From the NCBI GenBank assembly GCA_963377175.1, contig CAUJNA010000184.1:198431-262430 (forward strand): DNA of 64,000 nucleotides, in the 5' to 3' direction. Made by a program: the position numbers and the translations under genes. The notes under the pieces are model-generated. The model made no database searches and had not been told where the DNA came from. It worked only from the letters and a program-made list of their open reading frames with translations. This document shows positions 21,401 to 30,600 of the stretch, one piece after another (positions within the stretch are counted from its first letter, which is position 1; every line of letters starts with the position of its first letter). The stretch is from Effrenium voratum (lineage: Eukaryota > Sar > Dinophyceae > Suessiales > Symbiodiniaceae).

Positions 21401-24400
21401 GCTTATTGCAGGTTCAAAGGTCTTGTGCAGAATATTTGTAAGTTTAAAGGTCTGTTTCAGGGTATTTGCAAGCTTAAAGGAGTTTGTTCAGGTTCGTTTT
21501 GCGAGTTCAAGTGTTTTTTTCAGGACGTCCTGCAACTTCAAAGGTACTTTCAGGTTATTGCAAGCTCAAAGGTAGTTTTTCAGGCTATTACAAGTGCAAA
21601 TGTATGTTTCAGGACATTTGTGAGTTAAAGGTCTTGTTCAGGATATTTGTAGCAAGTTTGAGTGAGATGGTTTCATCTTTTTGTGAGTTCGGAGGTACTG
21701 TTCAAAGCTCTTCTTTTTGGTTTCAACGTCTCTTTCTCGGGATACTTGCAACTTCCAAAGTAGGTGTGTCAGCGTCTTTTGCAAGTTCAATGGTTTTATT
21801 GATACTGTCAGTGTTTTTTGCACGTTCAATGGTCTTTTTCCGGATTTGTGCCTCTATCTTTGGTTTCGTTGCCCCTTGTGCCCCGTTTTTGATACAGAGC
21901 CGCCAGGGCAGGGCCCTGATAGACGCAGTTCACATGGGAGTCTCCCATGGCTCTGAATCAGTATCCCCACCAGACATTTATTTTCTTGGTGTGATGCCTT
22001 TTTTTTTGTAAGGCCTCTAGACAACCTGAACCATTTTAGTAGCAGCTTCTAGTATGGCAACTGCAATTGTCTCAACCATTTTAATAGAACCAACGAGTCA
22101 ACCCGGGGGAAACGGGCACTGAAGAACTTGAGAGACCCTTTCATAAGTGTGGTTGGGGAAATTTTGGTTTCCCTTCAAACTGCTAGGAGCCTCAAAACGC
22201 AATGAACATGTCATGCCCAAGGCAAACCATGGGTGGTTTTGGCAAATCTAGGGGTTGATTCTCCATTCTTTTTCAACCATCGTTCTTGCAAAAACCAGTT
22301 CTTTCCCAAGGGCTTTGGGTGATTATTTAGATAGAAGGATGCCTGGAAAGAATGGAAATGGAAGGTACCCCTAGAGCAAAGGCACGCCAGACTTGCTCAG
22401 TTTTGGGAAGCCCCAGGTAGTGAACACGTCATACCCAAGGCAAACCACGGGTGTTTTTGGCAAAGGCGCAGCAGATCAGGTGTTTAAAGCCCCAGGTGAA
22501 ATTTTCTTGAGAACGGCCCCCCAGCTGCAGGTCACCCAGCAGAGCAGCTGGGATCCGCCAAAGTCGGGAGCGGCGGCAGCTGGGGCCTCGACGTTGCTGT
22601 TGATGGCCTTCGACTTCGACTGCACCATCGCCGCCATCCACGTCTTCGAGGAGGGTCGGGTCTCGAAGCTCCAAAAGGTGTCGTCCTTTTTTTCAGGGGT
22701 CCCCGATGTGTCTGGTGGGTTTTTCAATTGGAAGCCAAAAGGACGCCAACCGCTTTGGGGGTCTGAGAGAGTCCCCATATATGATTACTCGCCTGCAACG
22801 CCGGAAGGGAACCCGTTTCAAAGGTGGGGGGATGAGCTTTTTCCTTGCCGGCTCTGGTAATGATTTATCAAAATCCAGAGATGCCTGAAACTTCAGTGTT
22901 CCTTTTTGTATGAGCGGTTCTTTCTTTCTTTCTTTCTTTCTTTCTTGCTTTCTTTCTGGCTTCTGGACCCTAAACCCTAAATCGCAAACCCTAAACCCTA
23001 AGCCCTAAACCCTAAACCCGATCCGGCGCCTGGGTAGATGATCACCGGGGAAACCTCCGAACCCCACGATTGAGGAGCTGGCGCGGCGGGGCTGCTACGA
23101 CGGGCCCTCGCAGAGGCATCGCCTGGAGCAGCAGTGCCGGGAGGACGAAAGAACTCCGGGCCCAGAAACAACTGAGCGGCTGTGCGGAAAAAGCAAAGAG
23201 TAGTATCCATGACCCTTACAAAATGGGTCCATGACCCAATTTTTCAGGGTCATGGAGACTCCAGGTAGGGTTCCCATCTGCACAAGAAAGGGTTCCAGCT
23301 GTGGCTGCCCTAGGTGTTTTTCTTCATTTTTTGGATCAAGGCATCAGCTTTTGGGGCCCATGAACAAGGGAGGTTCCTTGAAATGTCACGCTTGCACATA
23401 ACTGACAAACGGCTTGGAGAGGAGGAGGGGAATGTGTTGATGCTACCTGTGGGAGTGGCGTTTGCACGGAAACCGAATTTGGCTTTGCTTCGGCGGTTGG
23501 TTAGTTGGTTGACCCCGCATTTGCCTGCTGTTTGGCGACACGCTCATTTTGTGGTCCTCTAGAGACCCCATGGCTCAGGAGCCCGGCTTTGTCACGCGGA
23601 TCTACGGCGGACCTTCGAGGTTGCAAGACCTCACCAACTTCTTTCAGCGCCTCGGCAAATCCTGGTGCCACGGGTACCAATGTGCCAACTAGCCATGTGC
23701 GGTTGGTGTGGGGAACAGGAGCTGCGCTATTCAGCGTGCCATTCGGAGCGGAAGCCCTTCGGCGCCCTTGGCCTTTCTTCGGGGAAGTCCGCAAAATTGG
23801 GGGAAGGCCGGTGTTGGGCGTTGGTGTTGCCCTTGGACCAAACGGAGACCTTTCGAGCCGCGGGGACATTTTTCGGCCGAGTGCGCAACCAGGAGCTTGG
23901 CGCACCCGCAGCGGCGGGTCATTGTCATCACCACGGGCTTCGGGTCGGTGGTCGGGGCGGCGCTCGAGAAGGGCGGCCTGCGGAGATTCTTCGCAGAGGC
24001 CGGGCCCTTGGGTCGAAGGGTTCGGCGTCGAAAGGGACTTGATTTGCCCCATTGCAGGGGTGGAGTAGAGGTTTTGACGTCTTAAATCGCACACTCTGAG
24101 CGACTTTTAACAGCTGTGCGCGATGAAAACAACGAGGACCGCGTGTGTTTTTTAACCGTGGCTCTTGTATGCCAGGTCATTGGAAGGGAGCATCCGCTTT
24201 CAGAGGCGAAGCAGGGCCGGAAGGACACTGGATTTAGAGACGTGTCCGAAAACTCTTTCCAGCGAGTTCAGTCCCAAAGCTACATGGGAATGAGTTTCAA
24301 TTGGGGAATCTGTGGAGATTTGCATGGGACGCCCAACCCATTTGAGGGTGTTCTCATTAACATAGGGAGTTGCTCTTGATGTTCTCCCCTTGGCGGCAGA

Positions 24401-27144
24401 ACTGCGAAACAGCCTTTCCGCGATACCTGCTCAAATGCGCGGAGGGAAGCAGTGCACTGGCCACAAGGTGTACTGTTTTGCGGTTGGTTTCAAGGACTAT
24501 CGACTATCTCTGGCACTTGGCGGTTCCCAGCCATCCGGTTCCTTCGGTTTGTAGATTTGGTTAGTGGTGGGTTCCATTCGCGCACAAGAGTTAAACAACT
24601 GTTAGGTCTGAAAACGGACAGCGAAGCTCCCCACGTGGCGTTCTCGTCAGGAGCGCATCATTGAGGAGCTGCGGCGAAGCCACGGCTACTCCGCGTGGCA
24701 GGCTGCAAGCCCCGTGCCGCAGAAATGCCTCGTGCCGTCCCTATGTTGGTACCTGGGGAGGGACGAAATCCACAAAACACACACTACCTCGTTTCAATCC
24801 ACAGTGTTAATACTGGGACAGTGTTGATTCTGGTTTCAATCCACACGATCCCAAAACTTGGGATGGATGAAACCCTAAACAAAAAGATGGGATGAACAAA
24901 TCAGCCACTAGTGACAGTCAGCTTTCTTGGGATTGGAAGCGTTCCTAAGGGAACCGTAGCTCAGGAATTTTGCCCAAGGAAGCTCAAAGGAAGCTGAGCA
25001 AATGATAGCACTGGGTCGCAAATTGCCCGGAAACATGGGAAGCCAAAATGAGAAACCAATATCGGGGCACCCAACGGTCTTTTTGCGAAGGCAAAGGAAT
25101 TTTGAAAGGGAAGCCAGATAGGATACGTTTGTAGCAGGGACCAAATAAGGTAGTGCATTGGATGCCGCTGCGGTTTCAAATATGGAATGACCAAGACAGT
25201 CCTAAACATGGGGTGGAGCACTCCAACTTTCTCCCATGCCTCGATGGGGAACACACGGGTCTGTTTCGGCACAGGTAAGCAACTTCTTCTTTGCACGTTA
25301 CAGGGAATTCCACGGGAAGCCCATGTTTCACAAGGAGCAGCTTGATTCCCGATTGCCAGAAGCACTGCACTCTACATGTCTCTAAAAGGGATAAGGACCA
25401 AAAGAGAGACCACAAGCGACAGCAACAGGGAAGCGAGGGAAACCAAGTGGAAATCCATTCGAGAAACCCCCAAAACCCAAAGCCGAGCTACGCTCGCACC
25501 GCCGGAAGAAAGAACAAAGAGGGAGCCGAGGCTGTGAATCCGATGGAGAACTGGGAACCTTTGATGGACACCAGAAACAATTACATGATTGCATATATGT
25601 CCATCAGCATGTTTGAGGGTAAGTCTTCTAGTAAAACTCAGAGGCACCAGGTAGACTTATCTTCCAGAGCTGCTGCCAAGTTCACTTTTCATGAAGCAAA
25701 TCACTTGACATCAGACGGGCTTGTCTCCAAGTAGGACCCCAATATGTCCCCTTGCCTCTCGTCTTCCTTTTAGAAAGCTCCCAGAAACAGGGTCCCCCCT
25801 CCCCCTTAAGCTGATAGGAAGCCGAATTTCATCAGGAATCCTTTTATTCAAAGACAAATGGCTGTGGCTCAACAACATGTACGCAAATGGCACCTTGATA
25901 AATGGAGCCAAAGACTAACACCTGCGTAACCCTAGCTATCTAGTTTTGCGCCACACGCAAATGGGTTCATTCCAGGCCCTTCTGGAACAATTCTAAAACA
26001 GGGCACCAACTCTGGCCAGACTCTCTTTGTGGACGATGACCCTGGCAACGCGCTTGCCTCAGCCGATGCAAAGGTGGCCATGGTTCTAAACATGTCAGTT
26101 CAAAAGGGGGTCCCAGAATAGATGTTTATCCGATTTTGGGTGGCTTCTACATTGCTGCATTTGAGGCCAATCTTGATAAAGTGTTGTTTTGGTTTGGCAT
26201 TTACCGGGGACAACACACATCTTGATAGAAACAGCTTGATAGAGGCAAATGCCCCCCCCCATAATTGCAAAATGCGGGGGTGACCCAATTGCTTTGCACT
26301 GTCCTTGCATGTTTCTTTGGGTGTTGCTGGGGTGGGGGTGCGAAATTGCGACACAAAATACTTGGAAAGAGGCCACTCCGGTCCAAACAAGGGCTTGACA
26401 CACTGGGCTGAATTTGCAACGTTCAGGGAGTGGCGCACCGCAACAAACCCGGCGAAAACCCTGAAAATGCTGTTTTGAGGGACCCCCGGGTGGTCGTTGC
26501 AGATCGATGCTTTGGCACTTTGATCCGAAAGTTGCAGTCGAAGAAGGCCATAGTTTAGTTGGCTTGTTACAGCTTGTTTTTTTTGGGGGGAGGGGGGTTC
26601 GGGGTATTTCGGAGCGTTTGCGTGAGAGCTGGACATTGCAACGTGCTGGGGGTACCCGGGCTTCCCCGCCATTGGGCCAGTCGCTCTTTGTGCATCGCCG
26701 GACCATATTCCGAGGAATTTCAATCCACCTGAGCCAGCCTGATTATGAAAACAGTATGGTCCTCCAGATGTTCATCCGAATTCGACCACAAATTTGGCCT
26801 CCAAATCGGCTTGCCTTGTTAGACACCTGTTTGGTTTTCCTTCCTTTCATCTTGGAAACCACATGGGTTTGGGTCAAATTCAGCAACTAGGGGACCGCAG
26901 GTTGTAGTCCTTGGTTTCATTTACCAGGTCCCATGTTGGGTACACAGCCACATGGCTGTGGGTCAAAAATAGGTACCAAAATGGAACCCAGGTAAATGGA
27001 AACATGGACTAAAACCTGCGGTCCCCTGCTGGTTTAATTTTGGCCCATACCCACATTGGTCTCCCTTCAACTGGGCTGCTTTTGCGGTTTGAGGTGGTGC
27101 CTGCGGCCGAGATGCGGGTGTGCCGAACCGCTTGGGTGTCGCGA
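9411..27144 (+). CDS. Giant multi-WW protein with C-terminal HAD-like hydrolase domain (18 exons)
   Basis: Joined exons give about 1,350 residues: 24 WW domains with Pro/Ala-rich linkers, then a HAD-superfamily domain. Exons: 9411-9485, 9644-12283, 12612-12646, 12931-12966, 13471-13508, 14096-14110, 18294-18455, 18705-18845, 19912-19985, 20539-20633, 20775-20994, 22531-22650, 23075-23140, 23579-23664, 23893-23998, 24651-24692, 26020-26073, 27094-27144. WW domains carry both Trp, the aromatic YYN/FYFN pair and the terminal Pro, typical of Pro-motif binders. HAD motifs in order: AFDFDCT (catalytic DxDxT), VIVITTG (motif II), LFVDDDPGN (acidic motif IV), VCRTAW. Seven WW domains are split by introns, and each split is restored exactly by GC, GA or GT introns. 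WW modules suggest a scaffold recruiting Pro-rich partners, and the HAD domain a phosphatase or hydrolase activity; substrate unknown. The true start may be upstream of 9411. Continuation past 27.1 kb is likely but unproven. A split into two genes near 14.1 kb is the main alternative. Confidence 0.82.
9644..12283 (+). CDS. WW-HAD exon 2: 15 complete WW domains
   Basis: 880 codons. Starts after TTTGCAG with ETTWTRP, the second half of WW1, passes through a Pro/Ala-rich linker (about 100 residues), WW2-WW16 complete, and the first part of WW17, ending KVTK at GA donor 12284. WW2-5 are of the DWTEHKDPVTGKTYYYNK type, WW6-17 of the WEEHKDPSSGK type. WW9-11, 12-14 and 15-17 repeat as three-domain blocks of about 420 bp, showing recent internal duplication. 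Linkers are rich in APLAP and GLPP. Confidence 0.92.
12612..12646 (+). CDS. WW-HAD exon 3: end of WW17
   Basis: After GGCCAG|GAG: ETSWTKPAAAPG. It restores WW17 exactly with exon 2. Exon end is uncertain: GC donor 12647 (used here) or a later GT at 12669. Confidence 0.75.
12931..12966 (+). CDS. WW-HAD exon 4: first third of WW18
   Basis: Encodes NDWTEHSDPSTG. Acceptor either AG 12929-12930 or AG 12924-12925. Ends GG|GC at 12967; with exon 5 it reads STGKTFYYN in frame. Confidence 0.75.
13471..13508 (+). CDS. WW-HAD exon 5: middle of WW18
   Basis: After TTCCCAG|G: KTFYYNTVTKET, ending at GC donor 13509. WW18 is spread over three exons with introns of 504 and 587 bp. Confidence 0.78.
14096..14110 (+). 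CDS. WW-HAD exon 6: end of WW18 (WDKP)
   Basis: After CTCAG|GC: supplies RWDKP. It must either end at a GA donor (14111), matching in phase the exon at 18294, or run straight into TGA, ending the gene. The first is preferred because WW domains continue downstream in the same style. Confidence 0.5.
14582..14636. repeat. Dispersed repeat, copy 2
   Basis: Match of 3299-3354 (GCGATAGGCAGGGAATGACC core), in the intron 14111-18293. Confidence 0.75.
15915..16890. repeat. Degenerate GTGCAA/TTCTCT tandem array in intron
   Basis: Units of about 20 bp of the form CTTGTGCAATTTCTCT recur over 15915-16275 and again 16655-16890, inside the 4.2-kb intron between WW-HAD exons 6 and 7. Confidence 0.8.
17088..17345. 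repeat. Interspersed CGCGTAGGCA decamer
   Basis: About ten exact or near copies of CGCGTAGGCA spaced unevenly (10-60 bp) over 260 bp, in the same intron as the GTGCAA array. Confidence 0.8.
18294..18455 (+). CDS. WW-HAD exon 7: WW19 and first half of WW20
   Basis: GEWEEHTDPGSGKTFYYN through SSWSKP is a full WW domain, then a proline run and KWEEHVDRASG. Start uncertain (AG 18292-18293 fits phase). Donor GC at 18456. Confidence 0.78.
18705..18845 (+). CDS. WW-HAD exon 8: end of WW20, collagen-like PPG tract
   Basis: After ACTGAG|GC: KVFYFNPVTQESTWTKP finishes WW20, followed by a PPGPPG-type run from repeated GGACCTCCT. GC donor at 18846. The frame joins to exon 9 as PGPPAKWEE. Confidence 0.8.
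19118..19383. repeat. CAGCCACC octamer array with inverted flanks
   Basis: Tandem CAGCCACC/CAGCCACT units (about 19180-19340), flanked on both sides by GGCTGAGTGGCTGAG-type complementary units, so the array can fold back. Lies in the intron between exons 8 and 9. Confidence 0.85.
19912..19985 (+). CDS. WW-HAD exon 9: first two thirds of WW21
   Basis: KWEEHVDSGSGKVFYFN to PATQ. GA donor at 19986; CAGGAGA occurs at both this donor and the next acceptor. Confidence 0.82.
20539..20633 (+). CDS. WW-HAD exon 10: end of WW21, start of WW22
   Basis: After CCGCAG|GAG: ESTWTKPAALKARE, then GWTEHRDPASGK. GT donor at 20634 restores SGKMFYFN with exon 11. Confidence 0.82.
20775..20994 (+). CDS. WW-HAD exon 11: end of WW22, WW23, start of WW24
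   Basis: FYFNTDTKETSWQKP, then EWTEHIDPESGR to TSWSKP (WW23), then DWEEHADPSTGKRFYFNR. GC donor at 20995. The frame would otherwise hit a TAG at 21019-21021, which I read as intronic because exon 12 completes WW24 exactly. Confidence 0.82.
21375..21850. repeat. Tandem array of about 37-bp units with TTCAGG and AAAGGT
   Basis: Units of the type TTCAGGATATTTGCAAGTTC then AAAGGT repeat about ten times, inside the 1,536-bp intron between exons 11 and 12. Each unit contains acceptor-like TTCAG|G and donor-like AAAG|GT strings. Confidence 0.8.
22531..22650 (+). CDS. WW-HAD exon 12: end of WW24 plus HAD motif I
   Basis: After CTGCAG: VTQQSSWDPPK finishes WW24, then an Ala-rich linker and LLLMAFDFDCTIAAIHVF with the DxDxT nucleophile motif. 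This exon physically links the WW array to the HAD domain. End set at GA donor 22651 (IHVFE|ELARR); a GT donor after 22677 is the alternative. Confidence 0.82.
22920..22955. repeat. TTTC tetranucleotide repeat
   Basis: TTTCTTTC run directly before telomere-like units, in the intron 22651-23074. Confidence 0.9.
22971..23022. repeat. Interstitial telomere-like CCCTAAA repeats
   Basis: Six or seven CCCTAAA units, some altered, in a WW-HAD intron. CCCTAAA/TTTAGGG is the plant-type telomere repeat also reported for dinoflagellates. Confidence 0.85.
23075..23140 (+). CDS. WW-HAD exon 13: HAD cap/insert segment
   Basis: After GATTGAG|GAG: ELARRGCYDGPSQRHRLEQQ. Accepted because IHVFEELARR results and phases fit; GAGGAG lies at both intron ends. 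End at 23140 or 23143 (GA donors). Confidence 0.55.
23207..23255. repeat. 49-bp hairpin
   Basis: CCATGACCCTTACAAAATGG, its inverse CCATGACCCTGAAAAATTGG and a 3-base loop: 23-bp arms with few mismatches. Confidence 0.85.
23579..23664 (+). CDS. WW-HAD exon 14: GFVTRIYGGPSRLQDLTNFF
   Basis: After GGCTCAG|GAG. The GGP.R...L..FF..L helix pattern is usual upstream of HAD motif II. GT donor at 23665; phase 2 fits exon 15. Confidence 0.72.
23893..23998 (+). CDS. WW-HAD exon 15: HAD motif II
   Basis: After AACCAG|G: QRRVIVITTGFGSVVGAALE, a hydrophobic strand ending in Thr (motif II), then a helix GGLRRFFAE. GC donor at 23999. Confidence 0.78.
24514..24632. repeat. Dispersed intronic repeat, copy 2
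   Basis: CTTGGCGGTTCCCAGCCATC at the left and CTGAAAACGGACAGCGAAGC near the right; homologous to 33474-33596 and 5430-5508. Lies just before exon 16. Confidence 0.7.
24651..24692 (+). CDS. WW-HAD exon 16: ERIIEELRRSHGYS
   Basis: After CGTCAG|GAG; a helix of the kind preceding HAD motif IV. GC donor at 24693 joins in phase to TLFVDDD. A small exon between 24.0 and 24.65 kb may be missing. Confidence 0.65.
26020..26073 (+). CDS. WW-HAD exon 17: HAD motif IV
   Basis: After TGGCCAG: TLFVDDDPGNALASADAK. The strand followed by DDDPGN is the acidic HAD motif IV. GT donor at 26074. Confidence 0.8.
26865..26949 (+). mobile_element. TIR element A6 (85 bp)
   Basis: GGGTTTGGGTCAAATT to GGGTACACAGCC, flanked by ACAT (26861-26864 and 26950-26953). 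Contains GGACCGCAGGTTGTAGTCC. Adjoins A5 in opposite orientation with a shared ACAT. Confidence 0.8.
26954..27052 (-). mobile_element. TIR element A5 (99 bp)
   Basis: GGCTGTGGGTCAAAA to TTTTGGCCCATACCC, flanked by ACAT (26950-26953, 27053-27056). Carries the A6 internal motif in inverse orientation (GGACTAAAACCTGCGGTCC). Lies 41 bp upstream of exon 18. Confidence 0.82.
27094..27144 (+). CDS. WW-HAD exon 18: VCRTAWV strand
   Basis: After TTTGAG|G: VVPAAEMRVCRTAWVSR continues in phase from exon 17. The exact end is open (GT at 27136, GC at 27141 or GT at 27146). Confidence 0.7.
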
Positions 27145-27662
27145 GGTCCTCAGGGTGGGGTGGGCGGGGTGGGGTGGGGTGGGGTGGGGTGAGGATTCGG
27201 AACCCCCCAAAAGTTTGATGGATTATATATATATATATGTTCCAGGCTTCCTTGGTCCCCCCCTCACCCCCCCCAATGGTCATGCTCAGTCGAGAAGGTA
27301 GCACAGTGTGACCCTACAAGCCCCCCGCCCCCCTGTCGGATGGGTGGGGGGGTCCATGGTTCCCACCCCCCCCCCCGCCCCCCTGTGGGAATGGGGGGTG
27401 GGGAGAATGGTAGCACAGTGTGACCGCAAAGCACCCCGCGACCATGGTTCCCACACCGCCCGCTGGGGTAGCAAGCAAAGTGTGTTTGCCACTGGCGCGT
27501 TGCAGCGCACTTGGTTGGCACTTGGTTGTGGCGCTGCAAACCACAAACTGCGTCGTGGCATCGCGCACTGTCAATTGCGACAGCGCTGCAACTTGTCGCG
27601 TGCTGCAAAATGAGCAAATCGCATTGCAGCGCATCACACGAACAGCGCCGCAAACACTGCCG

Positions 27663-27702
27663 CCCCCCCCCCCCCCCCCCCCCCTGGGGGGGGGGGGGGG
27701 GG
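27663..27702. repeat. C22-T-G17 homopolymer palindrome
   Basis: A run of 22 C, one T, then 17 G: a perfect hairpin or quadruplex-prone sequence. Exact lengths may be assembly-dependent. Confidence 0.8.
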
Positions 27703-28288
27703 CCCAGGGTCCCCCCCTGGATGGACCCATACCATTGGGGGGGGGGGGGGGCTGGGGACGACGGGCGACGGGAACATATATATGGTTTTGCAAAACAGGC
27801 ACAGCATGTACCAACTCCAAGAAAAAGACACCCAATTGAAGTATATAATTGTCTCCATGGCGAATCGGACGCGGGAACTTACATTCAAATGCCCCCAAAC
27901 CAGAGGACTCAATTATTTTCCTATCGGGAAAACATTCGTCATTTTGACTGGCTTACATGGCTCGGAGTTGATGAGGTCACTCCCTATGAATCCCTTGTGG
28001 CTTTTTCAGGGGATCCCTAGTTCAATTTGGTGCTGACATGTGGACGAGCTCAAAACTTTCCACAATTTTGGGAACCCCCAATTTTCCTCATGCTCTTTGC
28101 AGGAACTCCAGTGAAGCGGGGGCACTTGACAGCGCGTAACCCAAAGGGACCCAAGAACAAACATAATTTCCGGGCTGCGATAGGCTAAAGGACCTTGGAT
28201 CGGGGATGGCGACTGAAAACAAGGCTGCGAAAGGAACGATTGAATTGATCTGACCAGCCAAAAAAACTTGCAGGTCACGATGTGTTTT

Positions 28289-28293
<5 letters not shown>

Positions 28294-28330
<37 letters not shown>
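28294..28330. repeat. (GA)n repeat
   Basis: About 18 GA units; Arg/Glu and Ser/Leu frames across it are artefacts. Confidence 0.95.
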
Positions 28331-28332
<2 letters not shown>

Positions 28333-29782
28333 CAGGCCCTCTGTCCGGAAACCTGAGGCGACCCGTGGGAATGGACACCATCCTGTTGAGGCAGGGCATT
28401 TTTTTTGGCATCGCCTGGTCAAAGGGTGTCCCGAGAAAGGATCCCGGGACCTTCCATTCTCTTTGGGCTTTTGTCAGGTTCGAGCTTTCGAGGATGTATC
28501 TTGGAAGACTCTCGGGTCGCGCAGGCTGATCCGGGAGGCGGCTGAGGATGAGACCGGGTCAAAGACGCGTAGCATGTTTCGGGAGGAGCCCTGGGGGTGG
28601 GGGGGTGGGGAAGGGGGGGAGGGAATGTTGGACATTTGGAAACCTCCTTTGTTGGGGTGTAGTATGGGATGTTTGGTCTTTGAGTCTTCAAAATCATCTC
28701 CAACCCCTGGCACTTGGGCAGGGGTATCTTGTGGTCAAGTTGAACAACGCTATTTGAATACATGTTCTTTGGGCAAATAAAGCCGCGACCTCACAAGGGT
28801 TTACAGCAGTTTGTGACAGAAACGGCCATGAGATTGCTTTCATGGGCGCCCTTATTTTGGGTTGGTAACGTCGTATTTTCCATCTGAGGTTCAGTCAACG
28901 CATTTGGAACGTATTGTGGCCAATTCGGGGGTTCTGGGACGGGGCACGAGCCACTCAATTTCCATCGCCAATAACCAGGGGGACTTAATAAATTCCACTA
29001 GCATCAAGCTCATGAACCCTGATTTCCCAATGTTCATTGAAGCAATCAACAAGTATGGCTATGAGTTTTAATAGGCACTCCCTCAAAAATGGCTGCTGGA
29101 TATAATTTCCATCTAACTCTGATGAAAACCTTCCTTCAACCTCCATTCGATATCCGGAAAGTTGCAACCGTTGGTCGTGCATCCGCTTATGCACCCCTGG
29201 ACATTGGTCCCCTCAAGCTCTACTCAACAACGGTGGTCGATGTCAAGAGTCACCTGAAACTCTGGTTTTGACCGCAGGGGTTGTTTATCCAACGCGAAGT
29301 CGCATTGTCATGGATGTACCCACAAAAGACGAATGGTAGCTGCATGTTTGGAGTCCCCATTTTGTAGAAGGATCCTTGAAGCGGATGGGGGCTGTAAGGC
29401 TAGAATATGGGCGAGTTCGAGTTATCATCTCAAGGGTGAGTCAAGAAACTCCTTCCCATTGTAGAGGGATCCACAGCTGGGTGAAAGCAGATCTCATTTT
29501 GGTTTCGTCATCCGCTTACAGGGAACTGTGCCTACTTTCCCCCCAGTGTACCCAAAATAGCAAACCTTTACAAACCAGCACCAGCTATGTCCAACCAAAC
29601 AAAGCAAAACTGTATCGCACTCGTGAACCCACAGGGAATTTGTGCTATCTCACCCCAAAGAACGCATAGTCAGAGGGATCTACCCAAAAACGCCATGGCA
29701 AATTCATTTCCGCTGGTCAAACCACATGAGTTTTCGGTCCAATTCAAATGTTCAACATGGAAATCTAGGGTCCCTGTCTCAG

Positions 29783-29872
29783 GACCTCTCCCTGGCAGCG
29801 GGAGCTCCTTCTGCCGCCGCCGGCGCCCGTAGTTTGCGTGCTGCGGTAGAGGCGGTGCGCAGAGGTCGGTGA
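29783..29872 (+). CDS. Possible further exon, Ala/Arg-rich helix
   Basis: After GTCTCAG|G an open frame DLSLAAGAPSAAAGARSLRA continues to a TGA at 29870-29872. GC-rich and codon-like; could follow exon 18. No motif recognised. Confidence 0.3.
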   Translation, partial: DLSLAAGAPSAAAGARSLRAAVEAVRRGR

Positions 29873-30534
29873 GCAAAAAGGCGAGAGACATCTTCGCGGA
29901 CATCGGCGCCCCCGTATTTCCCTTAGTGGGTTTACACATCACTTTTTGGCCAATGTAAGGTGAGCCACCCTTGGTAGGAAGCATGTTTTCGGGGTGCATG
30001 GAACCCTGTAAACGAGATGGACAGCCCATGATGAAGGTCAAATTTAAGCTGAAATGACGTGATATTGCGTCCAAAACATACTTTTGTCAAGCAGTTCCTT
30101 GCTTTGGGGCTGATTCCTGATTTCAGATTTGTCCATGGTACTTAATTTGGTCGGACTTTTGAACATGCAAGGTTTAACTCCCCCTATGCCGCAAGCACTT
30201 TGGCCGGCTTGGGGGGGGCTTCGGTTTCCTCAGTTCACTGTTCCATTTTCGGGCAATTTTGGCAACCTCCCGGAAAGGTTCTCCATGCCCTTCAATCAGG
30301 GCCGATGAAACAATTCTAAGGAGAATGACTCGGCAAAACGCTGACCCCCAGCCTGTCTTTTCTCTTGGGTCTATAAGCCAAACGAAATGGGCAAACAAGT
30401 TTCAGGCTGGAAAAAAACGGGTCAACCTTGGGTGAAAGTAGATGCCCATCTGACTTTGGTTTTCTTGGAAGGTTTCAAGCCACATGGTTGGGCTTCGGGG
30501 GTCCCGTACGAAATTATTGGGTAAGGTGTTCCAG

Positions 30535-30600
30535 ATGCCAGGACATGCGCCAGAAGATGTCCAAAATGCAGAGAGCCAAGCGGGCGGAGCTGCGGAGCTT
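30535..30600 (+). CDS. Possible further exon, basic helix DMRQKMSKMQRAKRAELR
   Basis: After GTTCCAG (or GCCAG at 30540-30541). The helical basic sequence resembles tails found after HAD or PAS domains. Attachment to the WW-HAD gene is only by position and orientation. Confidence 0.35.

Larger units (their letters stand above)
27145..29782. other. No firm exon; intron or spacer with simple repeats
   Basis: Holds G/C homopolymer runs (27150-27760), short AT runs, a GA repeat (28294-28330) and an open frame around 28460-28590 without a motif. Probably intron of the WW-HAD gene. Confidence 0.4.

Noticed and set aside
23501..24094. Long overlapping frames on both strands at the HAD exons
   Set aside because: GC-rich shadows; the real exons use short pieces of two different frames with conserved HAD motifs.
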